A stretch of 64,000 nucleotides of DNA from Rhizophagus clarus (GCA_015698045.1 BLAL01000044.1:1270501-1334500); one strand, 5' to 3'. Shown: positions 49,277 through 59,858, counted from the stretch's first letter. Numbers and translations: made by a program. The notes: generated by a model from the letters alone, not told the origin.

Positions 49277-49284
49277 CTCCTATC
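49277..49284. repeat. hAT target-site duplication, left copy
   Basis: CTCCTATC, identical to 51779-51786 on the other side of the hAT element. Eight bases is the standard hAT duplication length. Confidence 0.9.
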
Positions 49285-51778
49285 TAGGGATGGGCAAAAT
49301 GCGAAAATTTCACTTTACGATGCGCATAATGCACATAATGCGCATAATGCGTATTATTCGCATTATGCACATGATATATGTAATACCGTTATACAGATAA
49401 AAAAAAAAAATAATTTCGTTATAAAAACTATTTTATTTATTTATTTTATTTTATTAACAAGATACATCGGAGTCATCATTTTCACTGTCATTAAAATTAT
49501 CTTCTTCACTTTCACTACTACTATTTAACAAATGCTCATCTTCATAATCACTATCTTCGCTTTCTTCACTTTCTTCTAAAACTTGAGTTTCGTTATCTAT
49601 ATTTCCCCTATTTAATGAAGTATTTTTATCCAGCTCATTTGTAAACACTTTCCATTCTGGTGTTTCTCGTGGCATTTGTAATTTATAATTACTATAAATA
49701 TACACTAATTTTAAGATGCGATCAGCATTCAACCGGTTTCTTTTTTTATCATGAATATATGCAAATGCTGACCAATTTCTTTCGGATGCAGCAGACGATG
49801 TTGGAATGGATAGAACCTTTTTTGCTACTTGAGTAAGTTCAGGTGCAGAATCACTGAAATTTCCACACCACCAAGTTACAGGATCAATTTTACCGGCTGT
49901 TTCCCAAGCAAGTTTATTTGCAAAAACTCTATTTTTTTCCTTATAATTCAAGATTTGTGTCCAAATAATTACTGCATTATCTGAATAATACTTTTGGATA
50001 AACAGTGAAATTTTATTCATTGAATCAGAAGTAAGGTGGCGTCCATGAAATGATGAATCAAGCAGGTGCGCAACTTCCATAACAGGGTGGTAAATCCTTT
50101 CCCACCTTTTTTCGATAATATTTTTAATATTATTTCCTGCTACATCAAATACATAGACTTGAGAAAATTAAATTTGATTAGTAATAATTTTTGTTTATAT
50201 TTACTAACAAAAAATAATATTTTACCTGGTGATTCTAATTGATTATGATACCAATCTAGTACTTTAGATAAAGAAGGTGTGTCCGATTCAAACATAGAAA
50301 TTCCAATAACAAGTTCATTAAGAACTTTAAGCAGATTATCAACATCTTCCCAAAACTCATCATCTAATACAATACTTTTTATATCATCTTCAATTCTAAT
50401 AGTTTGATTACGTGATAATTCTGTAATTGTTAATTCAATAGCAAGTTGATTTACCTGAAGTGAATTAAGACAAATAGCTGATAATCCCCAACGTGTTTTT
50501 ACAGGTAATTTAAGTGAGATTCGCCTATCATAATTAGAAAGTTGATAACGTTTCAGGATTGCAGCTGGAACTTGATGTGATTTGAAATATTTAACAATTT
50601 TCTTTCCGTTTTTCATAGTTCTGTCCGCCCAAGGGAGTTTCATAATATCACCAATTAAAAGATTTAAGGAATGAGCTACACAGCCAAGGAAAACTACTTT
50701 TGGATATTTAATAGCCAAAAGTTTCCATGCTTTTTTCATTGAGGATGCATTATCAGTAATGATTGCTGAAAGTTTAGAATGGTCAATTTTCGAGATAACT
50801 TCATCAAGATCAGCTGCAATATTTTCTCCTGTTTGTTTAATTTCGCCAGTTTGATAAGCAGAAAAAAATACTGGTCTTGGTGTGGTAATTAAATAATTAG
50901 TCCAATGTTCCTGCATCATATTCGACCTAGAAGTTAGAACATTAAATTATATTAGATATTTTTATTGATTTCAGTTAAAATTGTAGTTAAAAACACCTAC
51001 CATCCATCAAAAATTAAGCAAATATAATTTGCTGAATTAATCAAATTATTTACTTCATTTTTTGTACTATCATATACCTTGTCAAGTAATGTTGTTGATA
51101 AAGTTTTTCGTGAAGGTAGTTTAAAACAAGGACGAAGTTTTTGAAAAAGGATTTTAATTGGTTCTAATTCAGATAATGATAAGAATAATCCACATTGGTA
51201 AATTGCTTGTGCAAATAATAATTCACATTCATCTTGTTCTGCTGAAGATATTCTATCAACAAAATTATTTATTGATGTTTGTGATTGTAATATAGGTCTT
51301 GTAACAGCAGTAGTAATATTGTTTTGCTCTGTGGATAAATGAGAATTATTACGTTGTATTGTGTTAGGTTGAAAATCCGGTCCAAAAAATCCTTGAAGAG
51401 CCGTTATACTTGCTTTTGGACAGGTTTTAAAATGTGCAATACATTTTTTAACTGCAGCATTTACTTCATAATTACAGTATTTACATTGTGCATGAGTTTG
51501 CTGAAAACTAGCCACATGTCCAAGTTTATTAAAGTGCGCCCAAATAGGATTAGCTGGAGGCATTTTAGACGAAGAAAAAAAAATTTTTTTTTGTGAAGAT
51601 CTAATGTAATACAAATCTATCTATAAATTCCATTTTTGTTAAACTATAATTCTAGCCGGAATTAAGATAATTTTTACCAAAATTACAATTTAATAGATTA
51701 TTGTAAAATTTATTATGCGCATTATGCGCATTATGCGCATCGCATTATGCAACACATAATGCGCATGGCACATCCCTA
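49285..51778 (-). mobile_element. Complete hAT-family DNA transposon
   Basis: The 2494-bp element is bounded by a perfect 8-bp target duplication and short inverted ends (TAGGGATGGGC on the left, TAGGGATGTGC read inward from the right). Both ends carry subterminal arrays of a GATGCGCATAATGCGCATAA-like unit (49320-49375 and 51715-51770), likely transposase binding sites. It encodes an uninterrupted three-exon transposase on the minus strand. The intact coding sequence and matching duplication suggest a fairly recent insertion into older repeat DNA. Confidence 0.93.
49454..51563 (-). CDS. hAT transposase with BED zinc finger
   Basis: Three minus-strand exons, 51563-51001, 50926-50226 and 50157-49454, join in frame across both introns (FDGW to SNMMQEHW; ESP to VYVFDVAG). 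About 655 aa with no in-frame stop. Residues about 8-50 are a BED-type finger (CKYC...HFKTC). The RNase H-like core shows LIFDGWSN and IITDNASSMKKAW with their acidic residues. The C-terminus has the hAT dimerisation block SSAASERNWSAFAYIHDKKR. A long acidic Ser/Glu/Asp tail ends the protein. The start was placed at the ATG because upstream codons lack one. It acts in the nucleus, cutting and pasting copies carrying the terminal repeats noted above. Confidence 0.93.
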
Positions 51779-51786
51779 CTCCTATC
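51779..51786. repeat. hAT target-site duplication, right copy
   Basis: CTCCTATC, matching 49277-49284 exactly. Confidence 0.9.
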
Positions 51787-51839
51787 CAGTTAGCCTCCCA
51801 GCCAGTGCCTTTACAGTGCATCTCGAACAATATCAGAGA

Positions 51840-52200
51840 TAAAATCCTATCCATACCATACCTATCCATCTGTTCTGATCTGTTCATACCATCTGTTCAT
51901 ACCAAATATATTAAGAACATAATAAAACAAAGAATAAAGAAGAAATAAAGAAGGGTGAACAGATGAACAGATGGAACAGATGATAAAAAAAAATAATCAG
52001 ATCACCTTTCCCAGAAATATTTTTTATTTTGGGGATATCTGATCTATTTATCTATTCACTGATCTGTTCATCACTAGAAACATATCCAAACGTCTTACTA
52101 AGTCTAATACGATATGTGAATACTCTATTACCTAGTACAAAACTCTATATATACTCCTCATACTAATCCTCATACCATCCTCATACTAGTCCTCATACTA
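51840..52200. repeat. Short direct and inverted repeats left of the Polinton ORFs
   Basis: Repeated ATCTGTTCATACC units near 51870-51905 face inverted GAACAGATG units near 51955-51985 and again GATCTGTTCATCA near 52060. A run of TCCTCATACTA units (four copies) follows at about 52155-52200. This could be subterminal sequence of the Polinton-like element. Its left terminus itself I cannot fix. Confidence 0.45.
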
Positions 52201-52301
52201 GATATTCGTACTATTATCAACCTGCTTGTACCTAGGTGTATTAATCTCAGAGGTAGCTATACCTCCCAATAGCATACAAATATACCTGAAAAAAATTGTA
52301 A

Positions 52302-52616
52302 TTAACCCTCTTTCATTGCATCCCTTAAATACCTCTTAATATAAGCCTGAACATTCTCATTAGCATCCAAAATCTTAAAACCAAACTTCTTAGCCTTCTT
52401 GTTTATAGCTGTCTTCTTTCTTTTTTTCTTAGCGTCCAGAATTTCTTTTTTACTATATGTTTTAACCTTTCAATTTTTACTAGTAAGAGTGTTCTTATGT
52501 GTCCCACAGATAGTACAATCACCATAAATTTGATATCGACCTTTATTAGTCATATTCTGAACTTCTGAAAAGGTTTCTGTCTTTTTTTTACACTTTACAC
52601 AATATATCTCTGTCAT
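52302..52616 (-). pseudogene. DUF5679-like zinc ribbon with basic tail (one stop)
   Basis: From the ATG at 52616: MTEIYCVKCKKKTE, then GRYQIYGDCTICGTHKNTLT, giving CxxC...CxxCGT as in the short DUF5679-type zinc ribbons common in giant viruses and Polinton-like elements. A TGA at 52470-52472 interrupts the frame. Beyond it about 50 Lys-rich residues run in the same frame to a TAA at 52302. Total 104 codons. Possibly a DNA-binding structural or regulatory protein. Confidence 0.6.
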
Positions 52617-52643
52617 GACTACAAATTTAAATTCTAGAAGTAA

Positions 52644-53759
52644 ATCTTTAATTTTAAGCAATATGACCCTTTAGAGAGGTATTACAAATTTTATAACCTA
52701 TCAGGGGTATCAGCACATCTTCTTAAAGATCAAGAGCATTATAACATCTATCGAAGACCTCTTAAAGAAAAAAGATTTGAATGTCCAAAAGTAATCGTCT
52801 GGAAAGAAAATGCTACTCAGCAGTCTGATTTAGCAAAAATGCCTATAGACCCCAAAGGATACCATTATTTTCTCGTAGTAGTAGAAATATCTAGAAGACA
52901 AGTAGATGCTGAGCCTATCAAAAATAAGTTTACTAATAGTGTAATAAAAGCATTTATTAAAATATATGGACGTGGTTGTATCCAACCTCCTACTCATAGA
53001 CTAGAAACTGATTCTGGTTCAGAATTTACTAACTCACAGATATGTGATTTTTTCCTTAATAGTATAGGAGTTATGATGAGATTTGGCAAACCTGGACATC
53101 ACAAATAGCAGTCATATGCAGAAAGGGCAATTCAGGCTATAGAGGAACCACTTCTCAAAAGAATGACAGCACAGGAACTAAAAACTGGTGAGACATCAGT
53201 AGAATGGTCTGAAGACTTCCATAATATAGTAAGATTAATAGATGAACAGTGGTAAAGAGATCTGTCTAAAATCCTAGAAGATTCACCTAAAATTGATAAA
53301 AATACAGAATTACTATTAGAGAGGACACAAGTTTGAACTAAACTTCTTGAACCTATATCAGTACTTGGAAAAAAAATACATGGTAAGTTTAGAATAGAAG
53401 ACATTAAATGGGATCTAAAAGTTCGTATAATTAAAAAGCTTATTCTTTCTTCTGAACAACCACTTACATATTTACTTGATGAACCACATGGCAGGTTAGG
53501 AGTATCTAGATGTGCATATACTAGAAAAGAATTGCAAGTCATTCCTATTAACAAAAAACCTCCACCTGATTCGGTTATAAGGGGACAGCCAGAAAGATAT
53601 GTACCTGAGAAAATTCTTAAGCACCGCACTAGAAAGGGCCAGCTCCAATACTTAGTCAAATGGAAGCGCTATCCAGAAGACAAATCTACATGGGAGCCAG
53701 CTGACAGATTACAAAAAGACGTCCCAAATCTAGTACGTATTTATAATGATACAAAATAG
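52644..53759 (+). pseudogene. Polinton integrase with chromodomain (three stops)
   Basis: The frame opens after a TAA at 52641 with no ATG. An N-terminal segment QYDPLERYYKFYNLSG resembles the start of Polinton integrases. The rve catalytic core follows: HYFLVVVEISRRQVDAEPI and HRLETDSGSEFTNSQICDFF, with a later ER in YAERAIQAIEEP. The C-terminus is a chromodomain (KILKHRTRKGQLQYLVKWKR...DKSTWEPADRL). In-frame TAG (53106-53108), TAA (53253-53255) and TGA (53334-53336) break it with no frameshift. The first core Asp appears replaced (VVVEIS where VDxF/A is usual), so this copy is inactive twice over. Confidence 0.85.
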
Positions 53760-53873
53760 ATATTATATTTTTTTTTTGAAATATCCCCAAAATTATAATT
53801 AAAGGTAAGGGTATAATAAAGTAAAGCATATAATAAATATTCGAAGTTAAATATATCTATTATATACTAAAAG

Positions 53874-54482
53874 ATGTATACTGACATTGCTACATTCTTA
53901 GTTGTATCCCCAAAGTGGGTAGAAAATTGGCTAAATGCTCCAATCAAGGAAACTGACCATACTGTAAATGCTTCAATCAAGAGAACAGATATATTTCAGA
54001 TACATGAAATTGCTCGTAACATCATATATCATCTTGATCAGCTTGCCGAAGAAGACTATTGGAAAGCTGTAGTAGATTATAAGAATAATGATGAAGAATT
54101 AGAACATGCTATTAAAAAATATTTAGGTACAAATAAAGCTCTTACAGATCCTCTATACAAAAATTCTATGATTTGGCTGATAAAAAAGAAAAAGCCTTTG
54201 CGTATCAGATAGAGATAGAAAAAATTATGTTACAAGGTGGATTTGTATATAAGAAAGAAAAAGAAAAAAAGGATCGTATAATTGATAATATCAGAATGCT
54301 AGCTCATGGATTGAATTATTATGAAATCCCAGTATTCTGTAGTGAATCAAAAGAAACAATTTGGCAATCAGATTATTGGGAAGATCTAGACAATCCTGCA
54401 AATTGGCAGAGTACTCAGAGGATCCAAGTGATTCTGATGAAGATCCAGATTACCCTTATCTAGAATCTGTTGAATGGATCTG
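53874..54482 (+). pseudogene. Unrecognised Polinton-associated ORF with two frameshifts
   Basis: Starts at the ATG at 53874 (MYTDIATFLVVSPKWVENWL). It shifts frame at a short A run near 54164 into FYDLADKKEKAFAYQIEIEK, and again near 54405 into an acidic end (AEYSEDPSDSDEDPDYPY) closing at a TGA at 54480-54482. The middle is helical and charged. Family not recognised. Confidence 0.45.
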
Positions 54483-54499
54483 ATTTTATATTTTTTTAT

Positions 54500-55183
54500 G
54501 TTCTATTTGCATCTGAAATTATAGGAATAAAATAGTCCTTATTATTACATGTAAGGGTGATATGCTTTCTAGATTCATGAATATCATAATTATACCTTTT
54601 AAGACATGCTCAGCTCAAACCAATCTTTCTATGCTTATATCCTTTCAAGACTACAAGATCTTCTTTAATAATACAACCTGGTAAAAGCTCTATCGATACA
54701 TTTTTTACTATACCAAATATCTCACTTGGCCCTAACGTACTAGTAATGCTATACTTTATAGATTAATCAGCTTTTAATTTTAGTTTTGAAACTGCTTCTT
54801 CTTGGATAAAGGAGACATTAGCACAGGAATTTGCTAAACACTGAATATCTATCACATTTATATTTCCATTTATAGCTAAAAAATCCTTAGTATTTTCTAA
54901 TCGAGCAACATCAATATCCATAGCCATTAGACCCAAATATTCCTCTTGTACTTCTGGTTGTTCTTGCGGAGCGCTTTCATAATTTTCTAATATTTTATAG
55001 ACGATCTCCTAAATAATCTTTCTGATATCAGCAAGCTTTAGAAGATTTATAAGCTCTATTTTAGTAAAGTTTGTTGGTGGAATTTTTATCACTTTAGTTG
55101 ATTTAGATATCGATTTAGATGTCAATTTAGATGCAGGATTAGGGTTTGACGTCTTACTTTTATTTGAAACTATCTTTTTTTTT
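54500..55183 (-). pseudogene. Retropepsin-like domain in the -1 frame after Gag
   Basis: Reading on the minus strand one base back from the Gag-like frame at the A9 run (55183-55175), about 220 codons look protein-like: a Ser/Lys-rich lead, then IDIQCLANSCANVSFIQEE, where aspartic proteases of retroelements have an LxDSGANVSF-type active site. KNVSIELLPGCIIKEDLVVL and YDIHESRKHITL follow as a plausible flap and second strand region. The catalytic Asp is Asn and the following Gly is Cys. Stops TAG, TAA and TGA interrupt it. The call rests on the motif and on its position after a Gag-like ORF. Confidence 0.5.
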
Positions 55184-56606
55184 GGACAAGCATAATTTCT
55201 CCATTCTCACCTTGAACTAGCTCTATAGGTACACCTTGAATAGCATTGGAAGTATCTATAGGATCATTATGATCATCCAAGAAAAGTTCACGCATTGCCC
55301 TATTTAACTCTGCATCTTCACGTCTTTCTCTAACTTTTGCGATTCTTTTAGCAATTTTACCAGCTAATCTTTGTTCTAATGTATTTCTAGGAGCAGATCT
55401 ACTTGCCATATCAAATATCTGTTGTAAATACCTATCATCATCCTTAACTTCATCAAATGGATTAGGACCTTCATCAGGAATACCATCTTGTGCATAAACT
55501 TCCCAATCATCATGATATCGAGGCTTAGGTTTAGGCTTAGGTCTATAAACTGACTTTACATCTCGAGTCTTAAGACTTTCCTGTAATTAACGAATTTGAG
55601 ATTGAAAAGTTTCAGCCTGTTGTTGCAATAAACGATTCATCTCTCCTTGGATAACTGCATGATGTTGGACTGGTTTTAATATAACTGGCTCCTGACTAAC
55701 TGGTGGCAATTGCTCTGGAATAATTTGTCTATCCCTCTGATAACGTATATTTTCTTGTATTTCTCTACCAAGATGTAATTCAGCCTTTCTTTTTTCAACT
55801 TGTTCAAAAAGACCTACTAATTCCTCTATATCCCGTTCAGCAACAATTCTTTCAGCCTCAATAGCACAATTATCATTCAGACCTCTTAGAAACTGATTAA
55901 CTAAAACATCATTACCATAGCCTAATAGCTCAGCACTTCTTCTAACTTTATTATAGAAATCTCGAACTGGCATGTTTTCTTGAAAAAGATTGCCAAACCT
56001 TAACTGGCGTCTAGTATTCTGCTATGTAGGAAATTTATTACGCATTTTAATTAGAACATGACAGGGATAAGCTGGGATTACATATGGATGACCAGCACCT
56101 GCTCCACCAGCAATTGCTACACCTGCTCCAGCTGTACTACCAGCAGCATTATGATTAAGAGGATCATTAGTAAATTCCATACTAGCACGATTTAACCAAA
56201 TATCTCTATTCCCTTCTATGGCATAATCAGGCCAGACATTAGTAACTAGAACATTAGCACCTACACCATCAGGTGCCATAATATTTCTTGCACCAGAAGG
56301 GTTAACCCATGTATTTACTGGACAATTAGCAGCATTACCAGCCAAAGTCTTAAATGCCACCTCATCACCATGTGCAGCACGAAAAAGAATATTTTTAAGC
56401 TTAACTCTCTTTCCTAAAATATTACTATCATATCATCTGGCAGCTGGACCAGTTAAGCAAGCACGAAGTATACCCATAGCTTTCTTCCAACCTGCTGGAT
56501 TACCAGCAACAGCTGATGGATTAATTCCAATACTATGAATATAGCCCTTATATAACTCAAAAAATCTCTTAAGATCATCGTCATCATTTCCAGCAAAAAC
56601 TGGCAT
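55170..56606 (-). pseudogene. Gag-like structural protein (three stops)
   Basis: One frame of 479 codons from the ATG at 56606 to the TAG at 55170. It is broken by TGA (56433-56435), TAG (56022-56024) and TAA (55587-55589). The region RACLTGPAAR-stop-YDSNILGKR resembles the WY-containing Gag capsid segment. The part NMPVRDFYNKVRRSAELLGY...LVNQFLRGLND is the characteristic retrotransposon Gag helix pair before nucleocapsid (Ty3-like: xFLRGLxx). A Gly/Ala-rich stretch lies at about residues 165-180. Gln/Arg-rich and coiled segments follow, and the end reads NGEIMLVQKKR. There is no CCHC knuckle. It starts 17 bp after the coiled-coil ORF, so it looks like part of the same gene array, not an inserted LTR element. 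Confidence 0.65.
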
Positions 56607-56623
56607 TCTTATTATAACGGTAG

Positions 56624-57259
56624 CTATATTACTTGTGGATTATCCAGATGAGAATTGTTAACTATAGGTCCAACTTATCTAATTTGAAGCCACTGCACCT
56701 GAATTCTAAGGGCAACTAATTGTGCTTGCATTCTATCACGAATTCGTTTCAAGTTTCTAGATGTAAGTCATTTTATTGCAAGTTAGTGTGTTAATCTATT
56801 ATTTCTTTGTTGCAAAGTATCCCTAATTCTTCTTTATCGTATTTGCTGATCTTGTAATTGATTAGCTTGATCACGATTTGCATTTACCAGATGGTTTCTT
56901 TCATTTTCTATACCATTCCTTTCATTTTAACATGCAATAAGACGTTGTCTAATACCATGAATCTTATGTTCTCTAGCATTGGTCACATCTTGCAAATACT
57001 TTAATAAGCCAGTCGAAGTATCAAGCTCTTTCCTAGTTTGTCTTGCTCTTTCTTCAACCTGTATACCATAAGCTATAATCAATCCAATAATGTGCTTAAT
57101 TTCGTGATTAATATTTATAAGATTTAATGTAATAGTTATTCGACCATTTACCAGCAGGGCATCTGCATCATTCTTAAGTGCATTAATTAGTTGATTAATA
57201 TCTATTGCTACTAAATATACTGGAGGGACGCCTGTAGGATCAGTGAAAATGTATACCAT
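56624..57259 (-). pseudogene. Coiled-coil ORF upstream of Gag-like gene (five stops)
   Basis: A 211-codon frame from the ATG at 57259 (MVYIFTDPTGVPPVYLVAID). After residue 110 it becomes a Gln/Arg/Asn-rich coiled coil (NERNHLVNANRDQANQLQDQ). Five in-frame stops, four TAA and one TGA, the first at 56927-56929, occur without any frameshift. It is divergently arranged with the ATPase gene about 30 bp away. Family not recognised. Confidence 0.5.
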
Positions 57260-57290
57260 TTTGAATATACTACACACTATATACTACTAA

Positions 57291-57962
57291 TTGCATAAAA
57301 TAGACTTATATGTGTATAATTTGGATGAATATAGTAGTGATACTAGGCAAAGAAATGAATATGCTCCAATATGGCCCTTTCGTCTTGCTGTAGCTGGTAG
57401 ATTAAATTCTGGAAAGACTACTATGCTTATTAATTTGTTAATGGGAAACGCAAAAGCCAAAGAGGATGGAACTCGATATATTCTTTGTAATGAAATAGTC
57501 CTTATTAGTAAATATTTAGACGAACCTAAATGGCAAATAGTAAAGGATTTCTTTGATGATGATGAGAGTGTAACATTCGAAGCAATCTCATATCACCAAA
57601 TGCCAGATGTAGAAGACTTTGATCCCAAAATTGCTACTGTAGTTATATTTGAGGATTTAATGGATGCCCCTAAAAATATCCAAGAAAAAATAACTGGCTA
57701 CTTTACTTATAAACGACACAGAAATATTTCAGCTATTTATGTAGTCCAAAGATTCTATGCTATTCCAAAAGCAATTCGAAAAAATGTAAATTATATTTCT
57801 TTACATGGTGGGCATAGCAGTTTAAGTGATACAAAGCGTATCATTAGACAATATACTAATGAATCAGATTCTCTTGCTCACATAATTGACAAACTAACTT
57901 TAAGTAAAGAATTCATAGTATTTGACTTGAGACGTCCTAAAACTGATCCCCCTATCAATTAG
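57291..57962 (+). CDS. A32/FtsK-HerA-like genome-packaging ATPase
   Basis: An unbroken frame of 223 codons with Walker A GRLNSGKTTMLINLL, Walker B ATVVIFEDLMDAP, and a sensor-like RNISAIYVVQRFYAIPKAIR. This is the Polinton/poxvirus A32-type packaging ATPase, which pumps element DNA into capsids. The open frame has no ATG before the Walker A region. The codon at 57300-57302 is ATA exactly where an ATG would give a natural start 9 bp into the frame, so the start may be lost by a G-to-A change. It is the only hallmark gene of the element without an in-frame stop. Confidence 0.82.
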   Translation: MHKIDLYVYNLDEYSSDTRQRNEYAPIWPFRLAVAGRLNSGKTTMLINLLMGNAKAKEDGTRYILCNEIVLISKYLDEPKWQIVKDFFDDDESVTFEAISYHQMPDVEDFDPKIATVVIFEDLMDAPKNIQEKITGYFTYKRHRNISAIYVVQRFYAIPKAIRKNVNYISLHGGHSSLSDTKRIIRQYTNESDSLAHIIDKLTLSKEFIVFDLRRPKTDPPIN

Positions 57963-57993
57963 AGTTTGATAGGATACTAGCCTTAGAACTATT

Positions 57994-58560
57994 ATGGAAT
58001 CATCCAATAATGATTCTAGAATAATCACGTGTTCATCTAAGATTGATCTAAGATCATCCAAGAATGATTCTAGAATGATCATAAATTCATCTAAGATTGA
58101 TCTTAGATCATCCAAAAATGATTCTAATCGATTTACTTCTTATGGACAGAAGGCAATAGCTGAAGCTAAAAAGAATAATTTGTTAGAGGAATTTGCCCAG
58201 AACTTTCCTTCTCCTAAGGAACGTAAACTTTATTTGAAACAAGAGACGTCTTATCTAAGGCAAAAAATTCAGATATTTGGGCTAAATATGTTTTTAGAGT
58301 AGCTTATGGAATAAATGATCGTACTTTTGGAGATGAGTATAAGAAATTCCTATCTTAAGTTAAGAATGTATATGTTACTAGAGATAACTTTCCAGTATCA
58401 GTATTACCTTTTGATCGATATAAAGAACTTTTGAATGAGCGTCCTCTAAGTGATAAAAAAATAATAGAAGGTATCAAAACACTTCTAAAACTATTCAATG
58501 ATGGCTTAATGAAGAAGCCCATTTTGCAGGTAGAAATCAATAGTCTATTTCATTCTTTTT
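57994..58560 (+). pseudogene. Repeat-bearing ORF downstream of the ATPase (frameshifted)
   Basis: Begins at the ATG at 57994 with a Ser/Asn/Asp-rich segment in which a unit close to SSKIDLRSSKNDSRMI is repeated (58030-58130). SYGQKAIAEAKKNNLLEEFA and PSPKERKLYLKQET follow. A one-base shift near 58258 leads into DIWAKYVFRVAYGINDRTFG, then a TAA at about 58356 and a further 65 codons in frame. Family not recognised. The nucleotide repeat (GATTGATCTTAGATCATCCA-like) looks like a recent local duplication. Confidence 0.45.
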
Positions 58561-58737
58561 AAAAAGCTTAAGTAGACGCATTTATAGATATAATACTTTT
58601 TTTCCTGTCATCTACTACTATTCTTGACATTTTCGTTACTAGGCCAAGGGCTCTCAATGCACGGGAAACAAAGTTTTTGCTTAATGAATTATTTACTCTA
58701 TCACAATATATATCATAAAATACAGCAAAAGGTTCAT

Positions 58738-59097
58738 TTATCCTTCTTTTGCATATAAATCAAATAATAATCGATATAAAACTTTTTCCCTTACATCTCT
58801 ATCCAGCCCATTAATTTGTTTGAGTAACCAAATTTTAATTAATTCAAATTCTTCTGGTACAAAGAGATCATAAAACTCTAACTGATACTCATAGTCTCGA
58901 GTAAAGGCAAAAGTAAGTTCATCATTTTGTGAAACATATCTAAATATTTTGATTAACTTATATATACTTTCATGTAAGCTATCTATATCAGTACATCTAT
59001 GTACTGTACGTTGAAATTCGATAGTAGATAAGCCTCTTCTTGGCTTGGCCAATGCAAGTTCACAAACTAGGCAGTATTTTCTAATTTGCTCAACCAT
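58738..59097 (-). CDS. Hypothetical 119-residue Polinton-associated protein
   Basis: Intact frame from the ATG at 59097 (MVEQIRKYCLVCELALAKPR) to a TAA at 58738. An N-terminal CxxC suggests half of a metal site. The rest is helical and charged (FELIKIWLLKQINGLDRDVR). No family recognised. Notable as one of only two ORFs in the element without an internal stop. Confidence 0.55.
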   Translation of the reverse strand: MVEQIRKYCLVCELALAKPRRGLSTIEFQRTVHRCTDIDSLHESIYKLIKIFRYVSQNDELTFAFTRDYEYQLEFYDLFVPEEFELIKIWLLKQINGLDRDVREKVLYRLLFDLYAKEG

Positions 59098-59156
59098 CTT
59101 TTATTTGAAATTTTCTATATAAAAAATAAAATAATTTAATTACCTGTTTTTTATAT

Positions 59157-59738
59157 TTATTCTTTACTGCAATCTTTGCATAAACTACTCTCAAGTAACT
59201 TATTAAGATTTACAGGCATTTGGCACTCTTTACATAAGGCAATGTTAAGTTCGGCAAGCCTTCTTAATTGTACCTCTTGTTGTGTTTCTCTTTATCTTCT
59301 TTCAACAAATTGGTGTGCTTTTTCAACTATTCGTCTATAATTTGGATTAAGTCAATCCTGCTCAGCATAAAAGTTTACTCTTCTAAGTGCAACATCAAGA
59401 TGTTCAAGTCTTCTTTGAGTACCATGTAAATATAATATAGATGGATTGGACTGCGCAATTTTTACAAATCTTAGAAGAACAAGATAGTAATCTTCTATTA
59501 TTTTATAAGCCCTTTGAATTAAATAAAAATACATTCTAGTCCTATATTGAACCATATGTCCAGTTTCTATATTGAGATAACTTTGCCTTATTTCTGTAAG
59601 TAGAAGTGTAATTGCTCTTTAAACCAATCCACTATCAAGATAATCATATGATTCTATAACTAGCTAATTGAATGTTAAACTGCCAACATGAATTGTTCTA
59701 CTAGTTAATGGATTAATAATATATCTATTAGCACTCAT
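59157..59738 (-). pseudogene. NPxTxR-motif protein with C-terminal zinc ribbon (four stops)
   Basis: A 193-codon frame from the ATG at 59738. It opens MSANRYIINPLTSRTIHVGS, matching the NPxTxRxIxxxG core of the two-cysteine adaptor-like motif seen in large DNA viruses. A long helical middle follows (TRMYFYLIQRAYKIIEDYYL). The end CKECQMPVNLNKLLESSLCK then DC supplies two CxxC pairs of a zinc ribbon. TAG, TAA, TGA and TAA interrupt the frame at positions that would suit Gln, Gln, Trp and Gln. No frameshift. Function unknown, perhaps structural. Confidence 0.55.
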
Positions 59739-59858
59739 CTTTTTTTATTAATATATTAGTATAAGCTATGTTCAATTATGATTTTTTCTAAAAATAAATA
59801 ATACCTAGTGACAAAGTTACTTCGTCATCAGTCTTTATACAAATTTTTAATAATAAAT

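Noticed and set aside
53132-53659. Minus-strand ORF of 175 codons
   Set aside because: Antisense to the integrase, whose plus frame has rve-core and chromodomain motifs.
54500-56606. LTR retrotransposon inserted in the Polinton
   Set aside because: No LTRs, reverse transcriptase or target duplication around the Gag-like ORFs, and spacing to the neighbouring coiled-coil ORF is only 17 bp.
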